Of a stretch of DNA of 41,931 nt, positions 15,499 through 23,976 are shown piece by piece; position 1 is the first letter of the stretch, and each line of letters opens with the position of its first letter. The notes beneath the pieces were generated by a model. That model was not told the DNA's origin and ran no database searches. It worked only from the letters and a program-made list of their open reading frames with translations. Origin of the DNA: an uncultured Candidatus Melainabacteria bacterium. Lineage in GTDB: Bacteria; Cyanobacteriota; Vampirovibrionia; Gastranaerophilales; Gastranaerophilaceae. Both the position numbers and the translations under genes were made by a program. The stretch is taken from the NCBI GenBank assembly GCA_937895785.1, contig CALBKW010000058.1:1-41931 (forward strand). Reading direction: 5' to 3'.

Positions 15499-17055
15499 TT
15501 GTTTTCTTTGAAAAAGATTGCACAAATATTAACATTATTTATTGTCATTTTCGCACTATGCAACTGCGCATACGCGATTGAAGATGTGCAAAAAAATAAG
15601 AATAAAGATGTTGTATTAAAAGAAGAAATCAAAGAAAACTCACCCAAACAAGAACAATCTCGAATGGAAGCTAACGTTGAAATTCAAGATGGAGCTGTTT
15701 TATCTTTAGATGATTGTATCAGAATAGCTTTAACTAACAGCCCTGAAATTAAAAAATATAAAAACTTGGTTAGACAAGCAAATGCTCTTTTAGGACAGTC
15801 AAAAGCCTCTTACTTTCCATCATTAAGTCTTGGCACAGGTTATTATGGCAATTTTAACAACAATGATGGAAATTCAATTAGTGACAATTCTTATGGATTA
15901 AATGCATCTTTAAGTCAACTTATCTTTAGTTTTGGTAAGGTTGGAGCAAAAATTAAAAAGGCTAAATTAAATAAAATTGCCGCTGATTTTGACCTAAATT
16001 ACGAAACAATCAAAACCATTTTTAACGTAAAAACAAATTATTATGCTGTTTTGGCAGCAACAGCAAATATGAAAGTTCAAGAGGCTAATATCTCTGTAAA
16101 TGAACGTCAATACCAACAGACAAAAGCATATTTTGAAGAAGGTTTGAAATCAAAAATAGACCTTGTTAATGCAGAGGTTTACTTAAGTGATGCAAAAATC
16201 AATTATGTAACAGCTCAAAACACTTATGATGCAGCAGTAATTGCTTTAAACAACTCAATGTATATTCAAAGTTCTCCAAAATATTCAATCGAAAAAATTG
16301 AATCATTTAACTTTGCAAACAAATATGCAGAAGTTGCATTAAAAAACTTTGACCAAGATTTAGTAAAAAAATTCAAAGCACCTGAACTTGCAGAAGGCGC
16401 AAGTTACCAAACAAGTGTACAAAAAAACGAATTAATTGATATTAATTATAAGGTTAAAAAGTTCCCATATACATTAAATGAATCAATTGCTCTTGCAAAA
16501 GAAAATCGTCCAGATTTGCGTTCATACGTTGCAGTCCGAGATGCATTAAGACAAGAATTGAAATACCAAAGAATACAATATTTACCAGATTTAAAAGCAA
16601 AAGGAACTTATGGACTTAACGCTGCAAACACAATGACAAATTCATTCCAAGTTGCAGGCACACTTGATTTTACATCAATTAACGCAATGGATATCAAATA
16701 CAAAATTGAAGAAGCTAAAGCTAAATTAGATGTTGCAGACAATGCCATAGACAAAATGGAAAAAGATATCTATTTTAGCGTACAAACAGCTTATGTAAAT
16801 ATGGTTCAATTGGAAAAGAAAATTCCACTTACAGAAGTTTCAGTTAAACAAACATTTGAAAACTTAGAACTTGCAATGGGCAGATATGAAGTTGGTTTAG
16901 GTAACTTTTTAGAAGTTCAAGATGCAATTGTAAATTATAATAAAGCTCAAGAAAGCTATGTAAAATTAATTTTTGATTACAACGTAGCAAGAGCGAAGGT
17001 TGAGTTAGAAATAGCAAAACTTGATAAACCTCAAGAACAAAAGGACAATAAATAA
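15499..17055 (+). CDS. TolC family outer membrane efflux protein
   Basis: This 518-residue outer membrane channel has a cleavable signal peptide (about residues 1-26: KK, hydrophobic LTLFIVIFAL, then CAYA). Two outer-membrane-efflux repeats follow. The first starts LSLDDCIRIALTNSPEIKKY (about 70), the second TLNESIALAKENRPDLRSY (about 330), each with long helices and a beta segment (SLGTGYYGNFNN, LKAKGTYGLNA). The start is a TTG at 15499, seven bases after GAGG; a second TTG at 15508 is also possible. The gene is first in a four-gene operon with a MacA-type adaptor and MacB-type ABC transporter, whose outer channel it presumably supplies. Confidence 0.93.
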   Translation: MFSLKKIAQILTLFIVIFALCNCAYAIEDVQKNKNKDVVLKEEIKENSPKQEQSRMEANVEIQDGAVLSLDDCIRIALTNSPEIKKYKNLVRQANALLGQSKASYFPSLSLGTGYYGNFNNNDGNSISDNSYGLNASLSQLIFSFGKVGAKIKKAKLNKIAADFDLNYETIKTIFNVKTNYYAVLAATANMKVQEANISVNERQYQQTKAYFEEGLKSKIDLVNAEVYLSDAKINYVTAQNTYDAAVIALNNSMYIQSSPKYSIEKIESFNFANKYAEVALKNFDQDLVKKFKAPELAEGASYQTSVQKNELIDINYKVKKFPYTLNESIALAKENRPDLRSYVAVRDALRQELKYQRIQYLPDLKAKGTYGLNAANTMTNSFQVAGTLDFTSINAMDIKYKIEEAKAKLDVADNAIDKMEKDIYFSVQTAYVNMVQLEKKIPLTEVSVKQTFENLELAMGRYEVGLGNFLEVQDAIVNYNKAQESYVKLIFDYNVARAKVELEIAKLDKPQEQKDNK

Positions 17056-18183
17056 ATGAATAAGAAAAAAATCGCCATTATAGCACTAATCGTAATACTT
17101 GTTGTGGTTGTTGCTATTGAAGTTATTTTAGGAAAAACAAATAAATACAAGACAGAAAAAGCTGAAAAACACACAATTCAACAAATTGTTGAAGCCTCAG
17201 GCACAGTAAACCCTGTAAACACAGTTAGTGTAGGTTCAACTGTATCAGGTTTGATGATGGAAGTTTATGTTGATTTCAACTCAAAAGTTAAAGCTGGTCA
17301 ATTAATCGCTTTAATGGATACTAGCTTACTTCAAGCTAATGTTGATAAAGCAAAAAGCAATTACGACAAGCAAAAAGCAATTACTGATAATAGTTTAAAA
17401 ACTTATAACAGATATAAAAATCTTGTTGCAAGAAACTTTATGGCAAAAAGTGAATTAGACCAAGCTCAAGCTGATTATTTATCAAACAAAGCTCTTTTAA
17501 ATGCAGCAAAAGCTGATTTGGAATACGCAGAACATCAATGTTCATTTGCTTATATCTATTCACCTGTTGATGGGATTATTGTTACACGTAATGTTGACCC
17601 AGGACAACCAGTTGCAGCAAGCTTCCAAGCTCCTGAATTATTCACTGTTGCAAAAGATTTAAAAGAAATGCAAATTGAAGTTAATGTTTCAGAAGCTGAT
17701 ATCGGTAAAATTAAAGAAGGTCAAGAAGTTGATTACACACTTGATGGATATCAAGACCAAGTATTCAAAGGTCAAGTTTCTCAAGTTAGAATTTCACCAA
17801 CGACAGTTTCTAATGTAGTAACTTACACTGTCGTTGTTAGAGTTGATAACGATGATTTAAAACTTAAACCAGGTATGACCGCAAATGTTTCTATCATCAC
17901 TCAAAAGAAAGAAAATGTCCTTTGTGTACCATCAATTGCTTTAAAATATACTCCTTCAAGCAAAGGTGAAATCAAACGCTACGAAACTCAAGGTATTTGG
18001 GTTTTAAGAGGTTCAAAACCAGTTAGAGAAACCGTTGAAATTGGAGCAAGTGATGACACTTACACAGAAATCACATCTGGTAATATTCAAGAAGGCGACA
18101 AAATCATTGTTAGCAGTGACGGGAAATCTTCAACAAAACAAGACAGTAAAAATACTAAAAAACCACCAATGAGAATGTTCTAA
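17056..18183 (+). CDS. macA: MacA-like periplasmic adaptor (HlyD/RND-MFP family)
   Basis: The 375-residue protein has an N-terminal membrane anchor (about 5-25), then a barrel-sandwich half (VEASGTVNPVNTVSVGSTVSG). A helical hairpin with NYDKQKAI and AKSELDQAQADY follows, then the second half (AYIYSPVDGIIVTRNVDPGQ) and a beta-barrel (LKLKPGMTANVSI). This is the domain order of MacA, which links an inner-membrane MacB transporter to TolC. The ATG follows the tolC stop without a gap. The last 20 residues are polar and lysine-rich, with no clear function. Confidence 0.92.
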   Translation: MNKKKIAIIALIVILVVVVAIEVILGKTNKYKTEKAEKHTIQQIVEASGTVNPVNTVSVGSTVSGLMMEVYVDFNSKVKAGQLIALMDTSLLQANVDKAKSNYDKQKAITDNSLKTYNRYKNLVARNFMAKSELDQAQADYLSNKALLNAAKADLEYAEHQCSFAYIYSPVDGIIVTRNVDPGQPVAASFQAPELFTVAKDLKEMQIEVNVSEADIGKIKEGQEVDYTLDGYQDQVFKGQVSQVRISPTTVSNVVTYTVVVRVDNDDLKLKPGMTANVSIITQKKENVLCVPSIALKYTPSSKGEIKRYETQGIWVLRGSKPVRETVEIGASDDTYTEITSGNIQEGDKIIVSSDGKSSTKQDSKNTKKPPMRMF

Positions 18184-18185
18184 AA

Positions 18186-18875
18186 ATGGCACTTATTGAA
18201 GTTCAACATGCAATAAAAACATACGCAACAGGCGACAGCTCATTCAATGCTTTAAATGACGTATCATTAAGCATTGAAAAAGGTGAATTTGTCGCAATTA
18301 TGGGGGCATCTGGTTCTGGCAAATCTACATTTATGAATATGCTAGGAACTTTGGATAAACCTAATTCAGGAAGTTATCACCTTGACGGCATTGATGTTCT
18401 AAGTCTTGATAGCGAAAGCCTTTCAGAAATTAGGAATGTAAAATTAGGTTTTGTATTTCAAGGATTTAATCTAATTTCAAGAACAACAGCTCTTGAAAAT
18501 GTTGAATTACCAATGATTTACAAAGGTGTTGATGAAGAAACTCGAATTAAAAAAGCAAAAGAGGCTCTAAAAATTGTAGGACTTGAAAAACGTGAAGATC
18601 ACATGCCCAACCAAATGTCAGGTGGTCAACAACAACGTGTGGCAATTGCCCGCGCCATTGTAAACGATGCACCAATTATTCTTGCCGATGAACCAACAGG
18701 TAACTTAGACACTAAAACAAGTATTGAAGTCATGAATTTCTTTTGCGAATTAAACGAAAAACATGGTAAAACAATCGTTTTGGTTACTCACGAGCCAGAT
18801 ATTGCAGAATTTTGCAAACGTGTAGTTCGATTTAAAGACGGAAACATTATTTCTGATGAGGTTAAACGCAAATGA
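18186..18875 (+). CDS. MacB/LolD-type ABC transporter ATPase
   Basis: This 229-residue ATPase has Walker A GASGSGKST (about 39-47), Q-loop VFQGFNL, signature MSGGQQQRVAIARAI, Walker B IILADEPTGNLD and switch histidine VTHEP. It is the stand-alone nucleotide-binding subunit of a MacB-type exporter. In E. coli MacB the ATPase and permease are fused; here they are split. It begins two bases after the adaptor gene and overlaps the permease gene by four bases (ATGA), so synthesis is coupled. Confidence 0.95.
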   Translation: MALIEVQHAIKTYATGDSSFNALNDVSLSIEKGEFVAIMGASGSGKSTFMNMLGTLDKPNSGSYHLDGIDVLSLDSESLSEIRNVKLGFVFQGFNLISRTTALENVELPMIYKGVDEETRIKKAKEALKIVGLEKREDHMPNQMSGGQQQRVAIARAIVNDAPIILADEPTGNLDTKTSIEVMNFFCELNEKHGKTIVLVTHEPDIAEFCKRVVRFKDGNIISDEVKRK

Positions 18876-20101
18876 TAGATTTAAAAACCACTTTAAATAT
18901 TGCTATACGCTCACTAAAAATTAATAAAATGCGCTCTGCTCTAACCAGTTTGGGTATTATCATTGGTGTTTGTGCTGTAATTGTAATGCTTGCAGTTGGT
19001 ACAGGTTCAAGAGAAAAAATTGCAAAAGATATGGAATCAATGGGTAGCAATTTACTTATGATTCGTTCAGCTTCTGCAAAAAGTGGTGGTGTTCGTATGG
19101 GTATGGGTACTCGCCCAACACTAACCTTGAAAGACGCTGAAGCCATTGAAAGCAAAGCTAGAGGCGTTCTTGCAATTGCGCCATATTCAGCCGAAGCAAA
19201 GCAATTAACCTTTGGTAATCAAAACTGGTCAACTTCAGTTGGTGGCACAACTGCACCTTATTTATTTATAAGAAATTACGAAATTGAATCAGGAAGAAAC
19301 TTCATTCCAGAAGATATAAAAAACAACACAAAAGTTGCAATTTTAGGACAAACCGTTACAACAGAACTTTTTGGTGATATGGATCCAATCAATAAAACTA
19401 TTCGTATTGGAGGAATCCCATTTAAAGTTGTTGGTTTGTTAAAAACAAAGGGGCAATCTGGAATGGGACAAGACCAAGATGATTTGGTATTTATTCCGAT
19501 TACAACAGCTCAAAAAAAGGTTTTTGGTACAGCCTTTCCAGGGACAGTTTCTATGATTAGTGTAAAAGCACAAGATGATGAAATAATTGAAACAACTCAA
19601 AGTGATATTGAGGAAATTCTAAAATATCGTCATCATATCGGTAAAACTCAAAATAACGATTTTGAAATTAGAAATTTGGCACAAATGCAAGAAACAATAA
19701 AATCTTCAGCACGCACAATGTCATTATTTTTATTCGTAATCGCCTTCGTTTCACTTCTTGTTGGTGGTATCGGCATTATGAACATTATGCTTGTGTCTGT
19801 TACGGAAAGAACAAAAGAAATAGGTATTCGTATGGCAATTGGTGCAAAAGCTAAAGACATTAGAATACAATTTTTGATTGAATCCTTTTTACTTTCAATA
19901 TTCGGCGGTATAATTGGAGTTCTACTAGGTTGCGTAATCTCTGGAATTATCGGTTTAATCGGTGCAATGCAAGTTTCAGTCTCTGCATTTTCAATATTCT
20001 TGTCACTAGGTTTTTCAGGACTTGTCGGTGTAGGATTTGGTTATTACCCAGCATACAAAGCTTCTTTATTGAACCCTATTGATGCTTTAAGATATGAATA
20101 A
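18872..20101 (+). CDS. MacB-type ABC transporter permease
   Basis: The 409-residue permease has the FtsX/MacB layout: membrane helix 1 at about 23-43, a periplasmic domain at about 45-280, and helices at about 284-307, 339-365 and 372-390. VTERTKEIGIRMAIGAKAKD is the conserved cytoplasmic coupling loop and PAYKASLLNPIDALRYE the typical C-terminus. Together with the ATPase, MacA-like adaptor and TolC it would form a tripartite, mechanotransmission-type exporter. The substrate (peptide, macrolide or lipid-like) cannot be told from sequence. Confidence 0.94.
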   Translation: MIDLKTTLNIAIRSLKINKMRSALTSLGIIIGVCAVIVMLAVGTGSREKIAKDMESMGSNLLMIRSASAKSGGVRMGMGTRPTLTLKDAEAIESKARGVLAIAPYSAEAKQLTFGNQNWSTSVGGTTAPYLFIRNYEIESGRNFIPEDIKNNTKVAILGQTVTTELFGDMDPINKTIRIGGIPFKVVGLLKTKGQSGMGQDQDDLVFIPITTAQKKVFGTAFPGTVSMISVKAQDDEIIETTQSDIEEILKYRHHIGKTQNNDFEIRNLAQMQETIKSSARTMSLFLFVIAFVSLLVGGIGIMNIMLVSVTERTKEIGIRMAIGAKAKDIRIQFLIESFLLSIFGGIIGVLLGCVISGIIGLIGAMQVSVSAFSIFLSLGFSGLVGVGFGYYPAYKASLLNPIDALRYE

Positions 20102-20107
20102 AAATAA

Positions 20108-20166
20108 GTCCCACAAATGCGGGACATAGATTGAGCAATCAAAAGAGTTGAGGATTTACAACTCTA
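20108..20166 (+). other. Two small hairpins in the 3' region of the macB operon
   Basis: GTCCC (20108-20112) pairs with GGGAC (20121-20125). Further on, AGAGTTG pairs with CAACTCT around an eight-base loop (about 20144-20165). Neither has a T tract. With the terminator at 20179 they form three stem-loops in a row, which could stabilise the operon's 3' end or give a 3'-UTR-derived sRNA. Confidence 0.5.
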
Positions 20167-20178
20167 TAATAAACTATT

Positions 20179-20215
20179 AAGGCGGTCATTTCATTAGATG
20201 AAATGACCGCCTTTT
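20179..20215. terminator. Strong bidirectional terminator between macB and the nucleotidase gene
   Basis: A 16-bp stem, left arm 20179-20194 (AAGGCGGTCATTTCAT) and right arm 20198-20213, has a three-base loop and T residues on the plus side and A/T on the minus side. It can end both the macB operon and the convergent gene that stops at 20240. Confidence 0.9.
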
Positions 20216-20239
20216 AAAAATAATTCTACTACTTTATGA

Positions 20240-21880
20240 CTATAAAACTCTTTGTTCTTTAACTTTATCATCAACATTAACTTCGTAGTTTTTTCCTTTA
20301 ATGTTAGCTCTAAAGAAGTCATCGTAGTTTTTATTGATTGATTTAAAGTTATCTTTTACTTCTTTAAAATCTTTTTTAGATAAGATTTTATTTGATAAAA
20401 TTACTTTATAATCTTTGTTTAAGTCGATATTTTCAAACTTGCCTGTTTGTTGGTTTCTGCATTTTACAGCATCGGCGTAAGAATTTTTACTTTCACCTTT
20501 AGAAATTTGCTCAATCATAGTTCTGTTTACTTGGAAATCAGACCATTGGATTAATGTATTTCTTGTAGGAGCTTCTAAGTTAGATTTTACGTTCTTAGAA
20601 ATAATATCAACTAATTGATTACCCTTAACGTTACCGACATTCAAGTTTTGAGATTCAACATCAATACCGTCAAATATTTTTAATAAGTTTAAGTTAGTTG
20701 AACCTTCTTTAATTCCACCTCTAACGTAAGAAGATTGTAATGCAACTGATGCTAAGTCTGGAATTTCTTTTCTAGCTTCCTCTGCAACTGTAGAAGTTAA
20801 GAAATTTGTTAATTCAGTATTTGCATATCTAATTTTATCAGAATATTCTAATTCAGATGCACCATGCATTTTAACTAATGGTTTAACATCTTCTTCAAAG
20901 TTTTTATCTAAGAATGTCTTAACGTCTTTATCTGGTGCAGAATTTTCTGTAATGTACATGTTGTAACCAACATCTTCTAAATCACCGTCATCATTAAATC
21001 TAAAGTTTACTGATTTAATAATTTCATTATCTTTACCTAAAGAGTTGATAAGTGTTCCGCCTTGAACTTCATTATCTCTAGTATGATCGTGACCATTCAA
21101 GATTACGTTAATATTTGGAACATTTTTTTGAATCATTTTTGAAATTGGTGCGCCCATGTGAGAAAGTAGAACTACCGCACCTTTTGGGTGTTTTTCTTTA
21201 AATGCGCCAACCTCCTTGTTCAATACTGCAAAAGTACCTTGTAAATCATCTTCTGTTAATTGAGTATCTTTTTTGTTGCAGTTATCGTATAATTCAGTTT
21301 TTGTTAATTTACCTTTTAAACTTGGAATTGTAACACCTACAAACATTACATCATGTTTAAGATTTGGATTTTTGTCATCTTGAACTTCGTAAACTTGAGA
21401 TTTTACAATGTTTTTGTGGTCTTTCATTAAGCCTGTAACCAAAGGTGATTTTTCTAAATCAACATTAGTAACAAGAGTTTTTACAGGTTCATCTTTCAAT
21501 TTGTTAAATACAAATTCGTCACCACCGTCGTAACAGTGATTACCTAAAGAATAAACTGTATCAAAATTATTTTTAACCATACCTTTTACGGTATTTACAA
21601 CTTTGTCTAAGAAATTAGCTTGAATATCGCCGTTTGAAAGTTCAGGTTTTGTCATGTAACCTTTTTTATGAGGGTTCATGAAGAAATCGCCTGCAATAGC
21701 AAACATATTCAAAGTTGACTTTTCATCAGCTTTTTTGAAAATATCACCTTTGTTTTTATCAATAGTACCAACCAATTGAGGTAAGTTTTGAACATTCCCA
21801 TGATTGTCTGACATAGCTACAATGTTAACTTGAGCTGCTTTAAAACCTACTTGAGGGAAGTTAAAATTAGTTAATTTCAT
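20240..21880 (-). CDS. 5'-nucleotidase/metallophosphoesterase family protein
   Basis: This 546-residue protein has the calcineurin-like catalytic motifs in order: D25 and H27 (SDNHGN), D65 (AGDFF), N114/H115 (LGNHCYDGG), H241 (LLSHMG) and H264/H266 (NGHDH). A 5'-nucleotidase C-terminal domain follows (about 345-540) with SYVRGGIKEG. Relatives are usually exported and hydrolyse nucleotides or UDP-sugars, but here no signal peptide is present; the N-terminus is MKLTNFNFPQVGFKAAQ. A ribosome binding site (AGGTGGTG) precedes the ATG. It is a single-gene unit ending at the shared terminator. Confidence 0.88.
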   Translation of the reverse strand: MKLTNFNFPQVGFKAAQVNIVAMSDNHGNVQNLPQLVGTIDKNKGDIFKKADEKSTLNMFAIAGDFFMNPHKKGYMTKPELSNGDIQANFLDKVVNTVKGMVKNNFDTVYSLGNHCYDGGDEFVFNKLKDEPVKTLVTNVDLEKSPLVTGLMKDHKNIVKSQVYEVQDDKNPNLKHDVMFVGVTIPSLKGKLTKTELYDNCNKKDTQLTEDDLQGTFAVLNKEVGAFKEKHPKGAVVLLSHMGAPISKMIQKNVPNINVILNGHDHTRDNEVQGGTLINSLGKDNEIIKSVNFRFNDDGDLEDVGYNMYITENSAPDKDVKTFLDKNFEEDVKPLVKMHGASELEYSDKIRYANTELTNFLTSTVAEEARKEIPDLASVALQSSYVRGGIKEGSTNLNLLKIFDGIDVESQNLNVGNVKGNQLVDIISKNVKSNLEAPTRNTLIQWSDFQVNRTMIEQISKGESKNSYADAVKCRNQQTGKFENIDLNKDYKVILSNKILSKKDFKEVKDNFKSINKNYDDFFRANIKGKNYEVNVDDKVKEQRVL

Positions 21881-22265
21881 CTACACACCACCTATAAATT
21901 TCTTATGCCCTTATAAAACATGTGAAGAAAAAAAATTGCCCTAAAACCATGTATTTACGCGATTTTTATATTGCTTTGTAAACTTATGTAACAAACTCCT
22001 TCAAAAGCCTAAAGTTTCTAACGAGTTCTGACGATATATAAAATGCAAGTTACAAAGGGATATGTTTTTAATCGGTACAAACAAAAGCATATAATGGTGT
22101 TCTCAAAACAAATTGAATAAAGAAAATTAGAATGACTTGGGATTTTTAGTTTTATTTTATATTTTAATTTTCTATAAAAAAGATTTATTAACGATGCTAT
22201 TCGCATTACGAATAACATTAGTGTTTATTAAAATTTCCTTATTTCCTTCCCTATATTAAAATTTT

Positions 22266-22290
22266 AACCACCTTTAGGTGGTTTTTTTTT
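22266..22290 (+). terminator. Orphan Rho-independent terminator
   Basis: AACCACC (22266-22272), loop TTTA, GGTGGTT (22277-22283), then a T tract. The nearest upstream plus-strand gene ends more than 2 kb away, so it may end a small RNA. Confidence 0.85.
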
Positions 22291-22354
22291 GCTTGTACGA
22301 ATTATTCGGGATGTCGGCGGAGTGATACAACACATTATCTTGGAAAATTTATGA

Positions 22355-22425
22355 GATTCTGTCACACGGGGGACAGGTTCACTAGGCTCATACTTCGCCT
22401 GTTCACTTTGTCAAACAAGTTCTGT
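22355..22425. repeat. Possible REP/IS200-like repeat remnant
   Basis: Around GGGGGACAGGTTCACTAGGC the sequence contains GTTCACT twice and AGGC/GCCT arms that fold into a small stem. The motif GGGGACAGGTTCAC is reminiscent of repeats linked to Y1 (REP-associated) transposases. This rests on memory of such repeats. No transposase gene is present. Confidence 0.3.
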
Positions 22426-22457
22426 ATAACAAAGATTAAGCATAAAAATTGTCTAAA

Positions 22458-23807
22458 TCACGCAAGTTTTCTTCTATTTTTTAGAATTTTCAACAAGCTA
22501 ATTTTATAACCGCTGAATAGCACCACTGTCGCGCCAAACCAAGCGGCAGGAGTTGCAAAACAAATTCCTAAAAATCCGAACTTTAACCCAAAAGCAAATG
22601 CAAACACGGTTCTCATAATTAATTCCGTTGTACCAGAAATAAGTGGAACAACAACTTGTCCCATACCTTGCAAGATGTTTCTGTAAAGTAGCAACAAACC
22701 TAAGAATATGAAGAAAATCATTATGATATGCAAATACATCGCACCTAATTTAATAACTTCTTCGTTTGGTTCACTCATAAACATTTGAATTAAATTTTGA
22801 GAGAAGAAAGTTAAGACAACCACCGCAAAAACAGTTACTGTAATAACAATACCCAAAGCTGATTTGGCACCTTGTTTAATTCTAGCCATTTTATTTGCAC
22901 CAAAGTTTTGAGCTGTAAATGTTGCCATAGTTGCACCCAAAGCAACAAAAACTTGAGAGAATATTTGGTCAACTCTCATTGCAGTTGTATATGCAGCAAC
23001 AGCAATTGAACCTAATCCATTTAAAACATATTGAAGTGCCAAGATTCCAAGTGTTAATATTGACATTTGAAATCCCATTGGAATACCTATTCTCAAATGT
23101 TCTAGCATAAAATCTTTATCAATTTTCCAATCTTCTTTTTTTAAGTGTAAAATTGGAAACTTCCAAAACATAAAACTTACGCACAAAATTGTTGCCACCA
23201 ATTGAGCTAAAACAGTTGCACAGCCTGCGCCAGCAACACCCATTCTAAATTTCACAACAAATAACAACGCCAAAAAGATATTTAATATAGATGAAAAAAT
23301 CAAAAAATAAAGAGGAGTTTTGCTATCACCCAGCGCTCTAATTACGTTTGAAGACAAATTATAAAAAACGGTTGCAAAAATTCCAGCTAGCATAATAAAC
23401 AAATATATATTTGCCATATCAATAATATCTGATGGAGTTCTTAAAAATGCAAGCATTTGATATGAAAATGGTGTTGACAAAAAAGTCAACACAACCATTA
23501 AACCTCCCGATAAATAAACAGATGTTGCAAGGGATTTACGCACCATATCATAATCTCTAGCTCCAAACCTTTGCGCCAAAACTACTGTAAACCCTTGAGT
23601 AGAAGCAAAAATAAAACTTATTACAAAAAATAACAGTGGTGCAGTCGTTCCAACCGCGGCAAGAGCTTTTATCCCAACATAACGACCAACTATTACCGCA
23701 TCAGCAAAGTTGTATAGCTGTTGAAATAAATTACCTATAAAAATAGGAAACATAAATTCTAAAATTAATTTTAAAGGTTGTCCGCTAGTTAACTCTTTTG
23801 TTGCCAT
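22458..23807 (-). CDS. MATE family multidrug/Na+ antiporter
   Basis: This 449-residue membrane protein has about 12 helices and MATE hallmarks: FPIFIGNLFQQLYNFADAVIVGRYVG near the N-terminus (about 19-44), SSNVIRALGDSKTPLYF, and GLGSIAVAAYTTAMRVDQI in the second half. MATE proteins expel drugs or metabolites in exchange for Na+ or H+. The ATG at 23807 (MATKELTSG) is preferred since AGGG lies eight bases upstream; an upstream TTG at 23837 would add ten residues with no support. The gene stands alone, with the gene-free region downstream. Confidence 0.92.
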   Translation of the reverse strand: MATKELTSGQPLKLILEFMFPIFIGNLFQQLYNFADAVIVGRYVGIKALAAVGTTAPLLFFVISFIFASTQGFTVVLAQRFGARDYDMVRKSLATSVYLSGGLMVVLTFLSTPFSYQMLAFLRTPSDIIDMANIYLFIMLAGIFATVFYNLSSNVIRALGDSKTPLYFLIFSSILNIFLALLFVVKFRMGVAGAGCATVLAQLVATILCVSFMFWKFPILHLKKEDWKIDKDFMLEHLRIGIPMGFQMSILTLGILALQYVLNGLGSIAVAAYTTAMRVDQIFSQVFVALGATMATFTAQNFGANKMARIKQGAKSALGIVITVTVFAVVVLTFFSQNLIQMFMSEPNEEVIKLGAMYLHIIMIFFIFLGLLLLYRNILQGMGQVVVPLISGTTELIMRTVFAFAFGLKFGFLGICFATPAAWFGATVVLFSGYKISLLKILKNRRKLA

Positions 23808-23976
23808 TTCATACACCCTTTTATAAACTGTTGGCAAAATTATCCAACCTCATTTTGCCTTTTTATATTTCTCAAACATTATACTAGCACAAATTTGTAA
23901 ATAAATTGATTTAAGTATTTAAACATGTTAAAATTTTACTTAAAAATAGCGTTAAATGTGAAATATAGAGGTATTA

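Larger units (their letters stand above)
21881..22457. other. 577-base gene-free region
   Basis: No convincing protein gene is present. The left part (21881-22180) is AT-rich. Around 22188-22231 an imperfect long hairpin can form (ATGCTATTCG against CGAATAACAT with one mismatch). A plus-strand terminator sits at 22266-22290 with no gene before it, so a short noncoding transcript is possible. The right part (about 22300-22435) is richer in G+C than its surroundings and looks foreign. Confidence 0.55.

Noticed and set aside
22018..22218. Minus-strand 66-residue frame in the gene-free region
   Set aside because: No ribosome binding site, low-quality composition and no recognisable motif. The region looks noncoding.
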